Shown here piece after piece: positions 60,043 to 64,000 of a stretch of DNA of 64,000 bases (its first letter is position 1; every line of letters starts with the position of its first letter). Both the position numbers and the translations under genes were made by a program. The notes beneath the pieces are model-generated. The model did no database searches and had not been told where the DNA came from. It worked only from the letters and a program-made list of their open reading frames with translations. This DNA comes from JABCPE02 sp963530895 (GTDB lineage: Bacteria; Bacteroidota; Bacteroidia; Flavobacteriales; Weeksellaceae): positions 1-64,000 of the forward strand of contig CAUSFO010000001.1 in assembly GCA_963530895.1 (NCBI GenBank), given 5' to 3'.

Positions 60043-60780
60043 TTAATTCAACCAGTTTTTAAAATCCTTTACTCGCTCTCGGCTGATACTGATTTCTTCT
60101 GCTGGCTGGATGCGGAGTTCCACTTTATAATGTGGCGAAGTGTGGATATTTTTGATGTAATTGATGTTAATAATAGACTGCCTATTCACACGAAAAAACA
60201 GCGAAGAATCCAAAACGCTTTCCAGCTCTTCTAAATTGAAATCCGTCGGGAAAGCCCTTTCAGAGGTCTGAGCGTAGACAATCTTGTTTTCGGTGTAGAA
60301 GCAGGAAATTTCTTCCACAGGAATTATCTTTAAATTATACCCAATTTTAACTAAAACTCGTTTTAAAGAAGGTTTTTCTTTTTGGATAAGTTCCTTGAAA
60401 TTCAGATTGTTATAAAACTGCTCCTTTGGAAGGAAATTTTTAAATTTATCAATCGCTTTAGTTAAATCTTCTAATATAATGGGTTTCAATAAGTAATCAA
60501 TAGAGTTGAGTTTGAAAGCCCGCAGCGTATATTGGTCAAAAGCTGTCGTATAAATGATGAAACTCTGGGTAGGAACTTGCTCAAAAATATCAAAATAAAG
60601 CCCATCGCCAAGGACAATGTCAGAAAAAATAAGCTGTGGATGCTCATGCGTTTTGAACCATTCTACGCCTTCCTCCACCGAGTGAATGACCGCTGTGATT
60701 TCTAAATCAGGAAACTGTAAAAGCATTCTCTGGAGCTGTCTCGCCGCTGGTTTTTCATCTTCTATAATGCTGACTTTCAT
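60043..60780 (-). CDS. LytTR-family response regulator
   Basis: 245-residue regulator. Residues 1-115 are a receiver domain with IIEDEKPAARQL (acidic pocket), the phospho-acceptor Asp in LIFSDIVLGDG (about 51-61), YTTAFDQYTLRAF and the lysine in DYLLKPI (about 98). A LytTR DNA-binding domain fills about residues 145-245 (SLKRVLVKIGYNLKIIPVEEISCFYTEN, RQSIININYIKNI, RERVKDFKNWL). It pairs with the histidine kinase upstream. Paired AAACGAAT repeats between the two genes fit a LytTR binding site, so feedback on itself is plausible. Confidence 0.92.
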   Translation of the reverse strand: MKVSIIEDEKPAARQLQRMLLQFPDLEITAVIHSVEEGVEWFKTHEHPQLIFSDIVLGDGLYFDIFEQVPTQSFIIYTTAFDQYTLRAFKLNSIDYLLKPIILEDLTKAIDKFKNFLPKEQFYNNLNFKELIQKEKPSLKRVLVKIGYNLKIIPVEEISCFYTENKIVYAQTSERAFPTDFNLEELESVLDSSLFFRVNRQSIININYIKNIHTSPHYKVELRIQPAEEISISRERVKDFKNWLN

Positions 60781-60817
60781 TTTTTAGTTTTTAAAGTTAA
60801 ATATTTTTTTTAATCCA

Positions 60818-60846
60818 AAACGAATGCCCACTCGTTTGAAACGAAT
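60818..60846. promoter_or_regulatory. LytTR-like direct repeats between kinase and regulator genes
   Basis: AAACGAAT occurs at 60818-60825 and again at 60839-60846, exactly 21 bp (two helical turns) apart, the geometry of LytTR operators. Nested inverted repeats (GAATGC 60822-60827 with GCATTC 60849-60854; TCGTTT-G-AAACGA 60832-60844) could also fold as an RNA hairpin. Confidence 0.5.
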
Positions 60847-60873
60847 AAGCATTCATTAGGAAAACACTCGTTA

Positions 60874-62187
60874 TTAAATTTCTTTTTCCTCCTTTTCCAT
60901 GATTTCACGAACTTTTCTTTTTTCCCAAGAATTCCCAAAAGGAGAGAATACGCTCAGTCCATTCATCACCACCCCGAAACCCCAGCCTAAAAGCGGCCAC
61001 CAGAACCAAAGATGGTTAGGATTGTGATACAGATTAAGACAGATAAAGAAAGTGTTCATAACCAAGTAGGTGATGAGGTGCATGTAGAAAGATTTGATTT
61101 CTTTCATTCTTTTGTAAGCTCTGTCATAAGCGGGATTTTCGTTAGTTGTTTGCATAATTTTGATTTTTGAAGTTAATAAAATAGGGATTTTTACACTGAA
61201 ATGATTTTCAGTTTTTTCTATAGATACTTTTTTGTTCGTAATTAAATTATACCGAGCCAAAATGTTGTTTAAGCCAATTCCAGAGGACTGATGGATGGAT
61301 TTTCGTGGCTGCAGATTGTTTTCTACGATTAAATATTGATTTTCTGAATATACTCTGATTTTCAGAGGTTTTTGTGCTGTTGCGAAATTATGTTTGATGC
61401 AGTTTTCCAAAAGAAGCTGTAACGAAAGCGGCACGATGAAAGCTTTTTTGACCTCTGGTTCTATTTCAAAATGAAAAGAAACGCTGTCTTCAAAACGAGC
61501 CGTGAGCATCTCACAATAGGTCTCCGCAAAGTCCAATTCCTCCTCTACGCTTACCAATTCCTTGTCTTTTTTATCCAAAATATATCGGTAGATTTTGGAC
61601 ATTGATGCGGTAAATTCCTGCGCTTTGTGCGGGTTTTCATCAATCAGGGAACTCAGCACATTCAGCGAATTGAAAAGAAAATGCGGGTCGAGCTGGTTTT
61701 TGAGGCTTTCAAAACGGACATTGGCCGAAGTTGCGATGATTTTCTGCTCCACCACCTGAGTCATTGCAGATTTTTTCCACTCTATCATAAAGCTTCTCGC
61801 ATGAAGGAAGGCGGAAACTCCCAGAGAAATAAGGATATTAAAAATATGAATCCACCACATTTTTTCTGTCCAAAAAACTTCAATGGGTGTTTTTTGTATC
61901 AAAATGAAATTGATGTAGTTACACAAAAGTACACTCGCCACACTCACCAAAATAGTGAAAATAATTCCAAAAGTCACACGCTCATAGGTCTGTGATATCC
62001 AGTCCCATCTTTGGCTGAGAAAATTATTGAGCAACATCTGGCTGAACCCGATAGTATAAATGTAAAGGACAGAAATACAGAAATCCAAAAAGAACTTTTC
62101 CAAAGTGGGATTCTGCACCCAGAACATTCCTAAAAAAGCAGCAACACCAAAGGAAATAAAAAGACAGATGAAGAAAAACTTTTTCAT
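60874..62187 (-). CDS. LytS-type sensor histidine kinase fused to a 2TM domain
   Basis: 437 residues from ATG at 62187. An earlier TTG start overlaps the promoter -7 box, so it is rejected. Four hydrophobic segments (about residues 5-140) precede the His_kinase domain with the phospho-acceptor DPHFLFNSLNVLSSL (about 165-179) and an HATPase-like part (LLLENCIKHNFA, GIGLNNILARYNL). After the normal kinase end FSVKIPILL comes a short linker and then MQTTNENPAYDRAYKRM, the start of a two-membrane-segment 2TM domain (60874-61155) that is usually a separate protein in such operons. It faces the LytTR regulator. Confidence 0.9.
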   Translation of the reverse strand: MKKFFFICLFISFGVAAFLGMFWVQNPTLEKFFLDFCISVLYIYTIGFSQMLLNNFLSQRWDWISQTYERVTFGIIFTILVSVASVLLCNYINFILIQKTPIEVFWTEKMWWIHIFNILISLGVSAFLHARSFMIEWKKSAMTQVVEQKIIATSANVRFESLKNQLDPHFLFNSLNVLSSLIDENPHKAQEFTASMSKIYRYILDKKDKELVSVEEELDFAETYCEMLTARFEDSVSFHFEIEPEVKKAFIVPLSLQLLLENCIKHNFATAQKPLKIRVYSENQYLIVENNLQPRKSIHQSSGIGLNNILARYNLITNKKVSIEKTENHFSVKIPILLTSKIKIMQTTNENPAYDRAYKRMKEIKSFYMHLITYLVMNTFFICLNLYHNPNHLWFWWPLLGWGFGVVMNGLSVFSPFGNSWEKRKVREIMEKEEKEI

Positions 62188-62208
62188 AGTTCTTGTTTTT
62201 TGATGATT

Positions 62209-62216
62209 CAAAGGTA
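62209..62216 (-). promoter_or_regulatory. -7 box of the histidine kinase gene
   Basis: TACCTTTG on the minus strand, 21 nt before the ATG at 62187; supports that start and excludes the longer TTG-initiated form. Confidence 0.55.
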
Positions 62217-62304
62217 TAACAGATTTCTGATGAAAACTAAAAAAATAAACTGAGTGGTCGTTTTTGAATACTGAGCTGTATTTTCTAATATAAAATTAAA
62301 CAAA

Positions 62305-62332
62305 ATCCCGCTCATTTCAGAATGAACGGGAT
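62305..62332 (-). terminator. Terminator after the prolyl oligopeptidase gene
   Basis: Arms ATCCCG-TCATT and AATGA-CGGGAT with one mismatch, followed by T on the minus strand. It separates this gene from the kinase promoter. Confidence 0.65.
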
Positions 62333-62356
62333 AGAATATTTAGCAGAAAACTGATT

Positions 62357-64000
62357 TTATTTCAGTTGTCGGATGCCCATTTCATAGAACCCGAAACTTA
62401 GCAAATCAGCATTTTCATTGATAACTTGGTCTGTAGAACGCCCAGCACCATGTCCAGCATTCATTTCTATTCGGATAAGAATAGGATTCGGACAGCTTTG
62501 TTTTTCTTGTAGCTCAGCTCCGAATTTAAAGGAGTGCGCAGGAACTACACGGTCATCATGGTCGCTGGTGATAATCATCGTAGAAGGGTAGCACACGCCT
62601 TTTTTCACATTATGAACAGGCGAGTAGGATTTTAGGTATTCAAACATTTCTTTACTATCCTCAGTTGTTCCGTAGTCATAAGCCCAGCCGGCACCAGCAG
62701 TAAACTTGTTATAACGAAGCATATCCAATACTCCCACACCAGGGAAAGCCACTTTGGCAAGGTCTGGTCTTATAGTCATGGTAGCTCCTACAAGAAGTCC
62801 GCCATTAGAACGCCCAGAAAGAGCCATATATTTAGGCGAAGTGTATCCGTTCTTTTGTAGGTATTCTCCTGCTGCGATGAAGTCATTGAATACATTTTTC
62901 TTCTGCATTTTAGTTCCTGCATCGTGCCATTTTTTACCATACTCACCACCACCACGGATGTTTGGAACGGCGTAGATTCCTCCGTTTTCCATCCAGATAG
63001 CATTTACAGGCGAGAAAGAAGGTGTAAGACTTACATTAAACCCTCCATAAGAATACAGAATAGTAGGGTTTTTACCATCTCTTTTTAATCCTTTTTTGTA
63101 ATTGATCATCATCGGTATTTTAGTCCCATCTGCTGAGGTATAAAATACTTGTTCAGATACATAGTCATCAGGATTAAACTTCACTTTAGGTTTTTGGTGA
63201 ACTTGGTATTTCCCTGTAGTCAAATTATATTTATAAATTGTGCTAGGCGTGATGTAATTTGTAAATGAAAAATACAGCTCTTTTTCTCCTGTTTTCCCTT
63301 CGAAACCATCTGCTTTCCCAGCTCCAGGAAGTTTGATATCACGGATAAGTTTTCCGTTGTAGTCCAGCTGTTGCACGAAAGAAATAGCATCTTTCATATA
63401 CTTAGCAAATAGGTATCCGCCGCCAGTAGAGATAGACAGCACATTTTCTTTTTCTGGGACTACTTCTGTCCAGCTGTTAGGATTATTGATATTGAATTTC
63501 ACTATCTTTTTGTTTGGAGCATTTTTGTCCGTGATAGCATAGATGAAATCGCCTTTGGTGTCGATTACATTTGTATTAAAATCATACCCAGTCTGTACAG
63601 GAACGAAGTCTGTTTTTTTCTTTAAATCTTTGATGTAAAGTTCATTTCCATTCGTAGCATTCGCCGCAGAAATGATTAGAAATCTCTGGTCATCAGAAAC
63701 GCTGGCAGAAAGATATCTTCGTTTAAAGTTCTCTCCACCAATGATGAGCTGGTCTTCGGACTGCTTAGTTCCTAACTTGTGGAAATAGATTTTGTGCGTG
63801 TCTGTCTTTGCAGAAAGTACGCTTCCATCAGGTCTGTCATAGCTGGAATAGTAGAAACCTTCATCGCCAAGCCATGCAATTCCGCTGAATTTCACATCTA
63901 CAAGGGTTTCATCGATTTGCTTTTTGGTAATGGCATCTAGGATGATGATTTTATTCCAGTCACTGCCTCCTTCGGAGATTTTGTAAGCAACGAGGTTTCC
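62357..64000 (-). CDS. Prolyl oligopeptidase family (S9A) serine peptidase, partial
   Basis: The gene runs off the right edge: codons continue without a stop from 63895 to 64000 (NLVAYKISEGGSDWN and onward), so only the C-terminal part is seen, about 547 residues. A seven-bladed propeller section precedes the catalytic domain. The nucleophile is in LSGRSNGGLLVGA, the Asp in ITSDHDDRVVPAHSF and the His in NAGHGAGRS. LYSYGGFNVSLTPSFS marks the start of the hydrolase domain. It cleaves short proline-containing peptides, probably in the periplasm, but the N-terminal signal is out of view. Stands alone with its own terminator. Confidence 0.93.
   Translation of the reverse strand, partial: GNLVAYKISEGGSDWNKIIILDAITKKQIDETLVDVKFSGIAWLGDEGFYYSSYDRPDGSVLSAKTDTHKIYFHKLGTKQSEDQLIIGGENFKRRYLSASVSDDQRFLIISAANATNGNELYIKDLKKKTDFVPVQTGYDFNTNVIDTKGDFIYAITDKNAPNKKIVKFNINNPNSWTEVVPEKENVLSISTGGGYLFAKYMKDAISFVQQLDYNGKLIRDIKLPGAGKADGFEGKTGEKELYFSFTNYITPSTIYKYNLTTGKYQVHQKPKVKFNPDDYVSEQVFYTSADGTKIPMMINYKKGLKRDGKNPTILYSYGGFNVSLTPSFSPVNAIWMENGGIYAVPNIRGGGEYGKKWHDAGTKMQKKNVFNDFIAAGEYLQKNGYTSPKYMALSGRSNGGLLVGATMTIRPDLAKVAFPGVGVLDMLRYNKFTAGAGWAYDYGTTEDSKEMFEYLKSYSPVHNVKKGVCYPSTMIITSDHDDRVVPAHSFKFGAELQEKQSCPNPILIRIEMNAGHGAGRSTDQVINENADLLSFGFYEMGIRQLK

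Noticed and set aside
1..64000. tRNA or rRNA genes, CRISPR arrays, insertion sequences and prophage genes
   Set aside because: No cloverleaf-like segments, repeat-spacer arrays, transposases or integrases were seen. A covariance-model scan would be needed to exclude small RNAs.

Overview
The window looks like a core chromosomal segment from a low-GC member of the Bacteroidota, most likely order Flavobacteriales and close to the Weeksellaceae (Chryseobacterium/Riemerella/Bergeyella type). I infer this from family content: DUF4296 lipoprotein, GH3-type adenylating enzyme, fused MurF-alanine racemase, PorW/SprE-like type IX secretion lipoprotein, DUF4293, 2TM-domain histidine kinase and a long-linker Rho. 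The repeated TAnnTTTG promoter elements (the Bacteroidota -7 box) and the near absence of strong Shine-Dalgarno sequences agree. The species cannot be fixed from the sequence alone. I found no tRNA, rRNA, CRISPR array, insertion sequence or prophage.

Layout. 0-8 kb: tgt, a Crp/Fnr-type regulator, panB, an ECF sigma factor with a tiny ORF behind it, GH3, truA, a YfcE-like phosphoesterase and an Smr protein. 8.1-9.2 kb: two AT-rich orphan genes, one apparently frameshifted at its lipoprotein signal peptide. 9.3-13.7 kb: a + strand run of DUF2520, kdsC, maf and the PorW/SprE-like gene. 13.7-16.4 kb (minus): tsaB, yraN, LD-carboxypeptidase, LysE exporter. 16.5-17.4 kb: a lipoprotein pseudogene with two frameshifts. 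17.5-24.7 kb (minus): rnr, rpiB, dsbD, an MsbA-like ABC exporter, DUF4293. 24.8-31.3 kb: rho, a tannase-like esterase, superoxide dismutase, a lipoprotein, a 549-bp intergenic region and pgk. 31.4-41.5 kb (minus): YwqG-like, MgtC-like, methyltransferase, mnmG, ybeY, patatin-like outer-membrane protein, murF-alr, tdk.

41.5-47.8 kb is more accessory: rsmI, an orphan lipoprotein, a LemA plus DUF3137-like membrane pair whose codon use differs from its neighbours, two small orphan genes, fabG and a VOC protein. 47.9-57.8 kb returns to housekeeping functions: GIN-domain protein, rnhA, dnaB, flotillin/NfeD pair, a small TPR membrane protein, a family 9 glycosyltransferase, sufE and clpC. 57.8-64 kb holds a TonB-dependent receptor, a LytTR response regulator with its histidine kinase (fused to a 2TM domain), and a prolyl oligopeptidase that runs off the right edge.

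The most interesting signals lie between genes. Two 16-bp sites, each one mismatch from the universal chromosomal parS sequence, flank mnmG. About 4 kb away, the only long intergenic region carries a cluster of DnaA-box-like sites beside an AT-rich stretch. Together they suggest this window is close to the replication origin. Other signals are start codons placed 4-5 nt after a -7 box (possible leaderless mRNAs), overlapping divergent promoters between rho and the DUF4293 gene, a hexanucleotide repeat in the promoter of the TonB-dependent receptor, and LytTR-like direct repeats between the kinase and regulator genes.
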